This document shows positions 12,918-25,436 of a DNA stretch of 64,000 nt, piece after piece. This DNA is from Aculops lycopersici. Lineage: Eukaryota > Arthropoda > Arachnida > Trombidiformes > Eriophyidae. The stretch spans positions 10,195,775 to 10,259,774 of the forward strand of contig WNKI01000002.1 in the NCBI GenBank assembly GCA_015350385.1. The letters run 5' to 3'. The first letter of the stretch is position 1. Each line of letters opens with the position of its first letter. The position numbers and the translations under genes are program-made. The notes beneath the pieces are model-generated. The model was not told where the DNA came from. It made no database searches and worked only from the letters and a program-made list of their open reading frames with translations.

Positions 12918-15900
12918 TTCTTCCTCACACCAATAGCGTTTGTTGGTGCGCAAGACCACTAGTGAGTTGATAATTGAATTCAATGATAAAAATAGCTACA
13001 CGATGAACAGAAGAAGGAAAAGCGACAACTACACAAAACTTATAGACAAGAAAGTCATCAGCAAACTGTTAAAATTACGAAAACTCTACGAACAAATTAC
13101 CTGTGCAGTTTATGAGGGTTTATAACGCCTGCGCATTTTGGCCAACACTCTGATGATCGCAGGAGATGCGAGGGGTCCCTAGGGTCGCTCATTAATCGTC
13201 GACAGACACGACAAAACAACAACAGCACCAATGGTATACGGACATATAATACTATTAGCAATAGCAATAGCAACAGTAACAACAACAACAACAACAACAA
13301 CATAAGCAAAAACAACATCATCAACTCATCGCATTTCACACCAAAATCTGGAGTGCTTGAGATTGGACTTATAATTTAATATAAAGAGAGCAGTCATATA
13401 TAGTGGAACTGACGAGTCGATTTCAGCTGGTTCCCAGTTGGTTGAGTGGCAATTTAATGATCTATTAATGAGTTGAAGATGATTGTGACGGTGGAACATA
13501 TCAGCAGCATGTCTAATGGAAATAAGAAGAATCTCATCAAAAAGGTTAATAAGACCATTTTTAGTTAATAAAATCTTGTTAATCACTTAAACAATCGACA
13601 ATTTTTAATTGTTGTACCTCATAAAAGAGTTGTTTTCTTCTTAACTAACTCCTGTTAACACATGGCAATAAACGCGAGCACTTAAAAGCTTGTTAGTTCC
13701 TTTTCTAGAGAATTGATTAATTAATTAAAGGATTAATGAATGAAACATTGCGTCGCATCGATTCGCGAACTCCAAATCTCGCACTCGACTTGGCACTGAT
13801 TCTTGCAAGTTCCTATGAAAACAACTACTCACGTAGTATTCAAGGCAAGTAGTCGACATTTGAACAAAATGAAAGCTGCCTAATGCCAACCACTTAGCAC
13901 TTGACCACTCTTACCTGGATGGGAAAGTCATCCATAGGTAGATGGATTGATCTTGCTCCCATTGGTTACGCGCGAATTAAAGCGGCAAGCCTGATGAGGA
14001 TGACAGCCGGTTCTAGGTTAAGGCCCTAAAGCCCGAACTAGTAGAAATCTACCAGCTACTTGATAGAGCACACATACTGCCACCTAGCGCACGTGATCAG
14101 AGCCAAGCTATTTGGAGAGGAGTTGTATTGGCCTCTTCAGTTCTTGCATGGATACTATCAATAAATCATGATGCAACAATAAACTTATATAATTTCACGA
14201 ATAATACAAACGTAACACATAAACAAGCTCCTCGTTTTGATATTTTCTCTAACTGATTCATGGGCTCTCATCTGTTTCATTATTATCATCCTTCAAACAC
14301 AATCAGATTCCTGCCGAATCAACTGGAATTGAAGCGATTAAAATGAGCAGCCTCAGTTCCACGGACTTGGGTGTTTTCCGTTTCAACTGGGATAAAATTT
14401 TAACGCGTTCGATTCGAATGACGCACGAGAAAAGGTGTAGGTGCAATTGTCCATCTACACGTAGGGGAAACACTCTATAATTATAGATTTGTCATTAACT
14501 TTGACTTTGATTTTCCAACTGTCAGAACATTCCAACTTGTTTTGAGCTCACTGGTCATTCGAGAGTTTGGACGTCACGGGCTCTATTCAGTACTTTCTAT
14601 CCATTGAAGTTCGAGCAATAATCATTGTTCAAGCCTCTTCAAAGCAAAACAAACTGAACTTGAAATAGCTAAAGGTGTCTCTTTGAACTGTTTTCATGTC
14701 CACTATCAGCGAGCGTTGTATTTTTCGGCAGGTGGCACACCACGAGCTGAGTTTCGTATCAAAATTTAAGGATGAACGTGTCCAGTGGCACGTCATTAAC
14801 TGGGATAGAGGGAGGCAAAAGCAGAGTTACCTCAATCATCAGTGTGGCTTGGAACAACGGAGGTGCTTATTAAATTACAACAAGCACTAACACGATCGCC
14901 ATCAATGCCACTAACATAACGACTTCCCGTGTAGCCGTCAGGTTGTTCTTTCACCACTCATTCTTTTGATGATGTCTTCAAAAAAGACCAAGGCACCCGA
15001 AGCTGCCGATACCTACAAATCAAATGCACTCTCGCCCATTCCTATTACTATTATTAACCCAATTTGCCTCCGCTACCCGGAGGTGCCATTGCTCAACTAA
15101 ATACGGCTATATGCTATGCAGAAGCCCCCCCCCCAATCGTCGCCTCGATTGATGCAAATATATCTCAAATGGTTTCTTTGGAATCGACCATGCAGTAGTC
15201 GAAAAGTTACGTGATTTTATAACAGTATCGTTGGCGGCGTGACAATAGTTTGCCAATTTGCCGAGGTGCATCATTCGCGAGCCACTTGTCAGCTAGGCAA
15301 TTTAGCCAATCTGTCATCCAACTCCTTTGTAATAGATTAACCTTATCTAGAGGCCCCATTCTAGCTAACAGCATTGTATCGCTGCAACTTTGTGACGCAT
15401 TAACACGAATTAAATTCTCTATTTCCCGCTACTTTGGACAGGAGGATGGTGATGGTGTTGGTGATGACGACAACGGGGGAGATAACGCTCAATAGACTAT
15501 GCGCGTTAGACTGACTCTTCATCGATTGCCCAAGCCCCTTGTTTCGAATGATTCCACCGGATTCCGCCCCCGTGAAGACTTGAAAGTTACAAGCAGGATA
15601 GTCGGTTTCCCGGGGAGGATTGAGATTTTGGTGATTCGACCAAGCGAGCCAATGGACTCACTTGGTTTCGGATCAGAGATCACCAGAGCCCTGTCTCGAT
15701 GTTGGCCAGTGTGCTAATGTAAACCTTGTTTTGTAATGAGATGTTACGGCTCCTACTACTTCTGTTGCTGCTCTGGTGCCAAGGGTATTGGTAGTGGTGC
15801 TGGCGGCGGCGGTGGCCAATTCAATCATATAAGCTTGACGATTCAATTGCTTATGGATTCATGCAACCAACTTGGGATCGGGAAACTTGAGTGCAATCCA

Positions 15901-16986
15901 CTTTCGCCCAACACGCGGTCATTCGTTTCCCTGGCGAGGCACCAAAACTTAGTTTGATGCTTACTAGTTCAGGTTGGGGATGGGTATGATTCATTCATTG
16001 GTAGTGATTGTGCATTCGGTTTGTGCCGCTACTTCTTTTTGGTCTAGTTGGTTGTGCGGAAGGTACATAAGCCAATGGCAAGTGGTTGAATCTGTTTCCA
16101 TTGACTGAACAAATGGAGAGGCACTTCTACTTCAAGTCCGTACCTTGAAATTTGTCTGGAGAAGGCCTTATATTGCTTTGCCATGAAGAATGCTCAGGTA
16201 ACTAGCTCGGTGATCAAGTGCGCATAGGTACATTTGAACCATAGCTAAAAACTGAGGCTCGGGTGGAAAACTACGTCACAATTTTGGTTATTTCAAAGTT
16301 GTGACAGGCAAATGAGCAACCAAACGGACTTTTCAACAGACCAAAGGGGAAATATCCCATCTCCACCCACGACTACATCCATATATGACGTCGCACTAGC
16401 GAGGCTTCCTATTTCTGTCAATAAAAGCCTTTTAAACCCAACTCCCGGAGCATATTGGTTTGAACAACTTGATCAGATCAATCGTATGGGCGGATTTACA
16501 ATAATTCTTTATCCATAAATCCGGCTACACACATAAAGATTCTTTCTGAGAGATAATAATGATGCTCGAACGATACAATAAAATGACTAGCCAGAACTGA
16601 CAAGAAATCAATGAAAATTTGGAAGAAAAATAAAATTCCTATATTAGGATTAAAATTAAAATGTTCGCTGAGCACGGATTCAAATTAGGCGCCCGAAAAA
16701 AGTTTCAACTCTTGATTTGCAAATACAATCTCGTAGCAACCAGCAATCTCTAACTCGTTTTGCTTCATTGGTAAGATGGGAAAGATCAATGGTTTAGCCG
16801 CTTGCAGTGCAATTGGAATACAGTATCCAATCCAATCCAATCCAACGCACACATAAACGCATCTCTCGCCCTATGGCGGAGGCAAATGAGCGGCGATTTC
16901 ACCGCACACAACAAGGTGGGGTGGTCCGCCGCCGTGTGGTGGCCGAGATTTGCTTGAGTCCAATGCGGAAAAAAAGAGGAAAAAAG
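12918..16986. other. Intergenic stretch after the first neuropeptide gene
   Basis: No supported gene. It begins with the 3' UTR of the neuropeptide gene; an AATAAA at 13667-13672 is the first good poly(A) signal I see. An (AAC)n tract lies at 13278-13302 and an 11-base C run near 15127. Open frames are short and unrelated to known families. Confidence 0.5.
13667..13672 (+). terminator. Candidate poly(A) signal of the first neuropeptide gene
   Basis: A canonical AATAAA about 750 bp after the stop codon. It is distant, so a nearer non-canonical signal could be used instead. Confidence 0.35.
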
Positions 16987-17057
16987 GGCCGAACCGGGGA
17001 TCGAACCCGGGACCTCTCGCACCCAAAGCGAGAATTATACCACTAAACCATTCGGCC
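16987..17057 (-). tRNA. tRNA-Pro (anticodon UGG)
   Basis: Read on the minus strand, a 71-nt cloverleaf has acceptor arms GGCCGAA and TTCGGCC. The anticodon stem CTCGC/GCGAG closes a TTTGGGT loop with anticodon TGG, and the T arm is CCGGG-TTCGATC-CCCGG. The internal B box (GGTTCGATCC) is intact and the A box is recognisable. A T-run just downstream on the minus strand (A-run at 16981-16985, another at about 16970-16977) is a suitable Pol III terminator. There is no intron. It looks functional. Confidence 0.95.
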
Positions 17058-20000
17058 GCTGAATAAGAGATGCGGAGGGTTTACAGATATAATCCCTAGC
17101 CAGTTGAGCCTTCCATCTCACTCAAATACATGCTAACAACAGGCTTTCTTTCGAACCTGTTTGGCCAGCTAGACGATTCGCTGGACTTGCTAGCTTATCC
17201 GTTACTCGCTCGCTCGCTTGCCATTATTCAACTGATTGCATAGGTGAAATTATTAGATGCATTTTTATCACCTAAATTATTATGGCCGAGCAATTAAAGG
17301 GGCGCGAAAGAGCAACAGTTTCGCCTTGACAACAACAATCTCCATTGGCAAAAACTCTGCAGTCTGCGTGCGCTCTCTGTGGCACAATACCAATGGGAAC
17401 CAACGAGATAGTTGCGCTAGACATCGTAGTTTTTACTAAACGATGTGGCGTTGGTAACATACATGTCACTATGGAACCACGGCGACTATGCTAAACACTA
17501 TCTGGCACATCGATAAACTCATGGCCCTCCTCATCGCCGTTAGTTTGCCCTAATAAATAGAGCGGCAAAAAGCGAGATTGAGCCGGAAGTGGGAGCGAAT
17601 GAATCCTAATGGAAACGGGACACCTCTACTCTTTTCCCGCAAATGATGGATGGAAATCTTGCGTTCCATGCGTCCCACCTGTCAAGTGTGTGTGTGTGTG
17701 GATTTCAGGACAAATCAATCGGTGGGTAGAATTTTCATCCGTAGACCATTGAAATTGATAACCAAACAAAAGTGAGGCTGAGTGAGTATAATACGGGGGC
17801 AAGTTTATGCGCCAGATAAGTGGCGCCCGAATTACGAAGAAATACAAACAGACTACAACTACTAAGCGAGCGCTAGTGGTAGTCTGTGATGGTAGTGTTA
17901 TCAGTTAGTGAAAATGATGGTTATTATGATGATGATGATGATGATGGTGACATTTGGGGCGAGCGCAAGTTTGAAGCATTTGGTGAATTAGAGCCGACGA
18001 TCTTCCAGCTAAATTATTTAGCCGATCAATAGTGATGCATTTATTACCTGGCCATGTAATTGAGCGGCGGCGCCATTTGAAAATATTATTCGCCGCCTCC
18101 AGACGCAACTGATGCGACAAGGAGACAAACAAAAGATAAAGCAAGTTTTTTCTCTATAACTTTGCAGCCCCAACCGAGTCCGTGGTTCGCAAAATTACAA
18201 TCGCAACTCAGGAGACTCTATGGAACTTCCGGTTATTGCTCTGGCACGCAATCACCGACTAATGGCTAGTGCATTAGTCGGAAGAAGGAGGGCGACCCAG
18301 TTGCGCGCGCATATAATATCCAAGCCCCACAACTGCAGTCTGCAACCGCCGCCGCCACCGCCGCCAACACAACCATGGTGGCACCACGACGAAGACCACC
18401 ATTGCTGCCGGCTCTCGGCGAGCTCAAGGGCTTGCGTCGTTGGATTGCATTGCTCTTATCATTATTGTGCAACCAACAAACCGGCAAACCGACAAAAACC
18501 TCAGCCGGGCTCGGCTTTGCGCTGCTTGCCTTGCCATTGCGCATGAGATCTACGAGACTAAAGGTGGTGATAAGGCAGTAAAGCGAGCATTCAAAGCTCG
18601 TACAGCGGATTTTGAAACTTCATCACTCTGGCGCAATCAATTGCTTTCTCTCTGTTTGGAGACAATGGACGTGTAGAGAGATCAGAAGATAGAGGAGTTA
18701 GTGAGTGGTGGATATAAAGTCCAGAGTGTAAGTAAGTCGTAGGTCGGAAGTTAGCACTTAATTTGGTTTCAAGTCTCACACGCTGACGCTCTCGCAGGTG
18801 AATTAATCGGATAAACAATTTGGCTGGACATACGAGAGAGGTAATCCGGACATCAATTCAATTTACGATACCAAGCTTAAAAGTTACTCAATATCAAAGC
18901 AGAAAACACAGACACGCCAACGGGATAAAACAAGTTCGAAACTCGAAAGTAAGTTGACCTCTTTCCTTGATCCAACACTACCCTCAAGCTGGCGTGTTTT
19001 TCCTCGCCTCATCTCAGTTTAAGATTCGTTGAGATAGAGTTTGTGTGTTTGTTGTTATTTGGTTGGGTAAATCTCGATGGTGGTCATGCGTCAGTGGCAC
19101 CACTGTTGAAACCCCAATGGCATGTGACGCCACCATCAAGTGTGGCCACAATCAACATTAGCCACCACCACCACAACCACCACCTCCACCACCCACTAAT
19201 CGGACCGCTTCGAGTCATCATTTCGCACACCTTGAAGCTCTCGAGACATCAAGTGTCAAAATCATAAGGTTGACCAGCAGGAGGTGGTTCCAATCGAACT
19301 ATCCAATCTTGCGCTCGAGACCACCCACCAAGTGGCACTCGTTCGCTACTGTTCGGTTGCCGATCTTTGCAACTTGCATTCAATGAAAAAAATTCAAGTT
19401 CAACACTTGGCGCCGATAATGATCCGACTTGTGCCATGGTGCAAGATTGGTAACCATGCACAATGGACCAGGCTAACAGTTGGGCTGTTGGTTGAGAGCC
19501 CATGTCTCTGCTAACATGAGTGAGACTTTTTTATGTGATATCATCACCATTCTTATCATTATCTAATCAGCTTAATTTTAGTATGTACCATAGTTACGAA
19601 ACGAAGACGGTTCAGTTCGAGTGCTTCGTATCGTTATAAAAATCTCTGCCGAGGTACCAACTTCCGCTTTTTGTTAGTTTTAAGTGGCGACACCAGAATT
19701 AGCAACTAAAATGTGCCAAACTCTCGTGAGTTGCTTACCTACAGAGCAACTCACCTTTCATGTCAATCTGCTCTGGTTCATCGCCGAGATAGTGTAAGCA
19801 AATTTAAAGAGCCTACATCTACCGTTCAAATATCTCGGTTCACATGAACCAAAGAATCGTTTCCACATTCCATCTAAAGCCAACTGGACCCTAGCAACAA
19901 CCCGCGATAGACCCACGCGAAGTGTTGTTGCACATGTTCCGTGTCCAGTTAGATTATATTACTATATTACTAAATGCTTTTTTGAGACTCTAGCTTTAAG

Positions 20001-20317
20001 TCGACTTTTCGATAAGTTTATCTTTGCTAAGCTTGCGCCTAATTAGCTAACCAAGATGAGTGTTGTGTTATGGGCGCTTTGCTTTCAAGCCGCAGACAAT
20101 TGTAGTAGACACTCAATCACTCAATAGATTGATGTCATTCAATTCGTTTTGTACAATTGATTTGCTCGGGCAACAACAACAGCAACAGCAACAACAATTG
20201 AGCAAATGTCTCTTAACTGATCGCAGCTGCAATGCACGATCCATCCCAAACAGTCGCCGTATAACTACGCAACTTCACACCCCCACATGGTATTAATCAT
20301 AATTGAGTCTTTGCGAT

Positions 20318-20347
20318 GCCAAACGACAAGCATGCTTGTCGTTTGGC
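20318..20347. repeat. Perfect 30-bp palindrome
   Basis: The 15-base arm GCCAAACGACAAGCA is followed with no spacer by its exact reverse complement. Symmetry stops at both ends (T at 20317 and T at 20348). Confidence 0.9.
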
Positions 20348-20944
20348 TAGAATCAATGATGTAAATGAAATGAGCAACGATTTACTGCTCTCCACTCATC
20401 GGCGTGAATTTTGCGCATGTCTCGCCCGCTAAAGAGCTGATCTCGTCCAAAGAGATCCCGGGCTGCCTATTGGCAAACACAAAAATCCCACGCCGAACTC
20501 TGATGATCGATTTCTGTGGCACTCTCTGCAGTCCAAGTGAAATGAATCCCTTCACTTTCTGCGCTGATTGCTGGCAGCTAGCACGTTAGCTTGCCAAGTG
20601 ACACGTAAATTTGTATTAGTTGCTGTTGTCTATGGCATCGACGACAACGTCAACCACAACGACAACCACAACCACAACAACGACGACGACATCAACGACG
20701 CCAACGGCAACAGTAATGTTGTCGCAGTGTATCTCGACAACGACGCAGAGAGATCTCCTGCGCCAGCCAATCGCGGTGTGTGGCATCTCCCATGTGAGAC
20801 TCAAGCTCGATAGCCGGCTCCACTGAATGTGTTGCTGCTGCTGCTGCTCATTGTCTTGAGCAACCACCAAGATAGTCTCAATAAATATCACTGCAGGAGC
20901 GGCAAGCTCTGTGTGATATATTGACTATCGACGGTAGAGTCAAC

Positions 20945-21003
20945 GGCGGCGGCGGCGGCGCCGCAGCCGCAACCGCAGCCGCAGCCGCAGCCGCCACCGC
21001 CAC
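20945..21003. repeat. GGC/GCC-rich repeat block
   Basis: A short GGC run turns into a GCC/GCA/ACC series. The junction is self-complementary (GGCGGCGGCGCCGC). Confidence 0.8.
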
Positions 21004-21566
21004 CAAGACAACAACTCTGCATGCACTGCTAGCATACAATCAAAATCGCTATCTGCGGCTGCTTCTGCTCTTCTTGTGCTTCGATAGAAGTGGCAGAAGA
21101 TGAAGACACAAATGAGCAATTGCAATTAGGAAGGGAAAGTGAATCAAAAGCTCGCAGAGTTCCACGAGTGAGATTGACTCTGGAGAGTTTCAAAAAATTT
21201 AATCAACTCTCTCGAGAAATCACCAGTCGGAAATTGAGATAATAAAAAGGCTTCCCACTTCAGTTTCATGCCAACATTTGCGCTCTGCATTGATTCGCGT
21301 TCACATCTCGTCTCATCACTTTGACTTGATAGATCAATTTAGCTATATTTAAATAATAATAATCCACTAGCCAGTCAACCAACCAACCAACACATTTTTT
21401 CACCTCCAACTACCACAATCATTAAAGCGGATAACTAGATAGAGGCAAGAAAAATTAAACCCTTGGTTGCGCAGATTTTAAGAATAAACTACATCGAAGG
21501 GGAACCATTTTCCAGCAAATCAACTTAGAAAAAGATAAAGATAATTTCACCCCTGAGAACGGAAAA

Positions 21567-22899
21567 ATGTCTTCCTCGATCGTCATAATAGCCACCAGAG
21601 TTGCGGCCACTCTCTTCGTCATCCTGACGGCGCTAGCCGCCCATCAATGGGTCAGTGCCGCTAGCTTGCCCAACGGCGACGAGCACAACGAACAGGTGCT
21701 CTTGGGTCGCACGGACCCAGAGATGAACATCGAATCTTGGAAGCAACAACACCAGAACCAGCAACGTCAACTTCAACCTGTTAGCCAGCAACAACATTTG
21801 GTTAGATTGAGGCGCCAAGCTGGTTTTGCTAGAAAGTTGCAGCAGACTATGAACAACGAGGATATTGCCACACTCTTGAACCAGCAGCAGGCATTGAAGC
21901 ATGGTGCCTCTTCGTTTCCGGCGCAACAAGCATTATCGATTCAACAGCAACAATTAGTTGAGGATGAGCAAGCAATTAAGCGCCAATTACACGTAAGTCT
22001 CCTTGATTGACGACACTTGCACGGTTTACCTTCTTAGCCTCCACTTACTAGTTGGTCGGTTGAGATTTGGTCGGCTGACAAAAAACTGGTTCACTAACCA
22101 CCGACTCCCTTCTATTCCCCATTCCATTCACTTGATCCACCCAATTTGATCCACCCACAACGAAAACAACAAAACAAATCTACAATTGCAACTCAATATC
22201 CAACATACAAACGTAAATATCGACCATTGCCCAATAACGGGACCATCTTTTGCGCCGCCTTTACCCGCAATCTGGCTTCCAAAATGCACTTGATTGCTCA
22301 ATGATTCCTCCTGATTGGCGATGAATTGAATGCTCCGATTGCATGTAATTGGTAAACATGGTCTCCTAATTACACAATGATGCAATTTATTGATACGAAC
22401 ACAATGATAAAACCCCATGTGCAAACAACAATAATAGGATCTGATCGCGCAAGCGCCAAACGACAAGTTGATCGAGAGGGCGCTACTAAAGATGGTGATT
22501 AATGCAAGCCTGAGATCTGCCCTGAATAATGCAGCAACTTATCCAACAACTCTACAGCAGCAGCAACAGCAACAGCAGCAACTATCACCATCATCAACAG
22601 CAAGCCTATCGCCATACTCTAGCGCCAGAAGCTTCAACGGCGCCACTCAAGCTGACGGCAGTTGGCAAGACGGAAGCTTCGACAATGGAAACAACGCCGG
22701 CTTCGATGGTGTTCCACATTTGTCTGCCAGATTGGAGCAAGCAATTGGAGATTATGCTAATATTGACACTTTAAGTAACGATTTGAGCCAGTCGTTGCCT
22801 CTTCTGGACCAGTTTCAATCATCGCTCGACAAGCGCGAGTACATTAAGCCGTGCTCGTTCAATGCGGTTTCTTGCGCCAAGCTCAGGCGTCCACTATGA
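21567..22899 (+). CDS. Allatostatin-C-like neuropeptide precursor (second paralogue), two exons
   Basis: Exon 1 is 21567-21992 and exon 2 is 22438-22899, joined in phase 0 across a 445-bp intron (donor GTAAGT at 21993, acceptor TAG ending at 22437). The 295-aa product has a signal peptide (residues 1 to about 31), Gln-rich spacers including a nine-Gln run, and a KR site at 274-275. The C-terminal 20-mer EYIKPCSFNAVSCAKLRRPL has Cys281 and Cys288 enclosing SFNAVS, the allatostatin-C ring. As in the first paralogue, the usual terminal Phe after the second Cys is absent. An internal Arg-Arg at 292-293 could trim the tail further. A C/CC/CCC local gene triplication is known in arthropods; two members are visible here. 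The subtype is uncertain. Confidence 0.85.
21993..22437 (+). other. Intron of the second allatostatin-C-like gene
   Basis: A consensus GTAAGT donor and a TAG acceptor restore a continuous frame (QLH to DLIAQ) and remove the in-frame TGA at 22008-22010. It is the longest intron placed in this window. Confidence 0.8.
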
Positions 22900-23504
22900 T
22901 GAGAAGCACGTTAGTGTTGATGATGGGTAGAATCGGAATTGGAATCGGTGTTTGTTTGTTACACTGTCAACACATTCGTCATCATCGCCACAAAAATGTT
23001 GCTTTCCTAGCACTCAGTTTTGGTGGTAGCAGCAACAAGTTTTCAAGTGTTCATAGGGTTGTCTAGCTAGTTTGGCGCCCACACTTGCTTATTTCCGAGC
23101 ATACATATTGAAATTGAGCTAGTGGTGGTGGTGATGATGATGTTGATTGTAACGTCAACAAATAGCACCAACCATCTATCAAACAAAGACAAACACACTT
23201 ACAATTTCAATCAAATACCACCGAGCTAGTCACTAGCCAAGAGCCGGCTGGTAAATGATCGAATCTCACTTAACGGACGTCTAATGGGTTTCATCAGCCA
23301 CTTCCTGACTTGCGACAACAAATCACAATACAGACACACAAAGATAATCATTGCGACACAATCTCAAGCGGATATAGTACTCGCGCCAGAGAGATAGTGT
23401 CACACATGATCATCAGAAATATAACAATTGAGCAACTTGGGCTTCACTGGGCCAATGATAGCAAGTGCACGAATTCTTACTTGGAATGAACACAATACCC
23501 AAAA

Positions 23505-23550
23505 TGATGATGATGATGACGACGACTACGACGACGACGACGACGACGTC
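23505..23550. repeat. (ATG)n/(GAC)n compound microsatellite
   Basis: A short ATG run passes into GAC/ACG trinucleotides; a similar pure GAC run follows 180 bp later at 23732-23756. Confidence 0.85.
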
Positions 23551-24742
23551 GAGAAGGAGGATGTTGATGACGAGACACGAATCTGAATGCTAGGTAAACA
23601 AATTTATCAACTCCAATGGTAAAAGTACAACCAACGACTGCTACCACGAATGCACATATCTAAATTGGGTCAAGTGGACGAGGAAGACAGAGAGTGAGAG
23701 ACTGAGTAAGATATCTCATTTACAAAGACAAACGACGACGACGACGACGACGACGATGGGCTGCGATTAGTTTGTAGTCCAATCAGGCAAGATAGGGAGG
23801 GAGCGGCTTGCGCTTGTTGAGTTTCCATCAAACCGACCGCTTGACCACTTGGCTACTCTCATGGGTCGGCAAATAAGATAAGCTTCATGGAGGAAGACTA
23901 GGGCACGGATTGGGAGATTGTCAGTAGGTTGATTGGCGCATAGGTATCTAGCAACTCAAGCTCGACTACCGAAGCGGCCAATAAACAGAGATAATCTCCG
24001 ACAAGTCTTTAGCTGGTTTTTGTCGACTTTGGAGGAAGAAAGGAGAGTGTTATTATTTTCTAATTTAAACATTATATTGACACAAACATAAACAAAACAT
24101 GGCAACAAGTCGAGAGTATTACAATCATATTATCATTATTGAGGAAAAGGTTATCATTATATTAACCAGAACTAGAAGTAAGGCCACGTGTGCTCTATAG
24201 CAACTGACCTAGTGTATGCAGTTCACCTGAACATTAAGTCAGTTAGTTATAGTTGAGCGGCCAACACGACGACGAGAAAGGAGATGCTAAAGACTAAGAC
24301 GAAGACGAAGATGAAGACTGGAAAACGATAATAGAAACAGCGAAAGATGGACAACAAGTGGCCGCGATAACTAAATATTACATCCTAATTCATAGTCATC
24401 AAATATTGATTACCTCTCTAGCAATCACTCACTCCCTTCAGGTAAATTATAGTCAATATCATTACATACACAGTTAGAATCTCAGAAAAGAAGAATAATT
24501 AATAAAATTAATCGGTGAAAGTAAATTTCAATACTGTCGCAGATTTTCGCTTCCTTCTAGATCATTTGCTCTTCGGTAAATAATCTTTCTAGCAAGTTAT
24601 TCACTTTTTGCATTCAATTGTTGATCTGGTGTTATTCTACGCGAAGCAATCGGATACTCGAATCATTTGTTAGCCCAAACTTGATCTAACCATAGAGGAT
24701 GACATTGGCCAGGATGGCAATCAACAACGAGACATCCTAAAT

Positions 24743-24781
24743 GCTACATGTACATGTAGCTGAGATGAGAAATTCTCATCT
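24743..24781. repeat. Two adjacent palindromes
   Basis: GCTACATGTACATGTAGC (24743-24760) is a perfect 18-bp palindrome. Two bases later, nine-base arms AGATGAGAA and TTCTCATCT (24763-24771 and 24773-24781) flank a single A. Confidence 0.8.
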
Positions 24782-25436
24782 ACTGCGCGCCTCTCGACTG
24801 CTCTTTTCCAACTCGATGCCGTAACACTAGGGCCGCCGCCGCCGCTGCCGCCGTCACCGGGGTAGCGGCAGCAAAGGCGACGTTACCATGACAATATGGC
24901 ATGCAAGCCACACAAACCAATCAACCAGCAACCACCGAGAGGTTTTCTCTAGAAGGAGAGTTTGACTTGAAGCTTAGCCTCTTGTCCAAATCAATATCAA
25001 ACAAGTGGCACAATAGCCGATAAACAAAGGCGCAGCAGCTTGCAGGAGGATGGGGCAAGAGGAGAAGGAAAACAATTAGTCTATTTGCTTGAGAAATTCC
25101 TTGGTATTAATTGTTTGTCGCAAACTCGGTGAGTCGATTGTTATGCTTGCGCAACGATAATAACAACTCCACAGAAGCAGTATAGGAAGCCGATGCCAAA
25201 GTGGAATTGGCAGCCAGGGAAGAGATCTTCGGAATAGACTATGGGCGCGTATTAGTTTCATGGTCAAAGTGGAGGAGAAGTGGCAACTTGTTGTTATTTT
25301 CTGTTGCTGTACATGTAATTGTTGCCGTTGTTGTTGTTGTGAATCATGAGTTGTCATTCATGAGTTTGGCAGAAACTCCAAGTAACTAATTAATGGTGGC
25401 GGCAAACAAAAGGAACTCGGAAAAGATTTCGAAATT

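Larger units (their letters stand above)
17058..21566. other. Intergenic stretch before the second neuropeptide gene
   Basis: No supported gene. Contents include an (ATG)n run at 17926-17946, ACC-rich tracts near 18348-18370 and 19160-19193, an AAC/GAC-rich tract at 20640-20712, a perfect 30-bp palindrome at 20318-20347 and a GGC/GCC block at 20945-21003. The last 300 bp are AT-richer and probably include the promoter and 5' UTR of the next gene. A TATA-like ATAAAAAG at 21242 precedes an arthropod-type initiator TCAGTT at 21260-21265. Confidence 0.45.
22900..25436. other. Intergenic stretch between the neuropeptide gene and BBS9
   Basis: No supported gene. It holds (GAC)n runs at 23505-23550 and 23732-23756, a pair of small palindromes at 24743-24781 and a GCC-rich patch near 24830-24860. 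The distal part probably includes the BBS9 promoter. Confidence 0.45.

Noticed and set aside
20620..20891. Thr- or Val-rich frames on both strands
   Set aside because: They are translations of an AAC/GAC trinucleotide repeat and not genes.
22455..22467. 13-mer shared between the 30-bp palindrome arm and exon 2 of the second neuropeptide gene
   Set aside because: Matches of this length are expected by chance among 64 kb of sequence.
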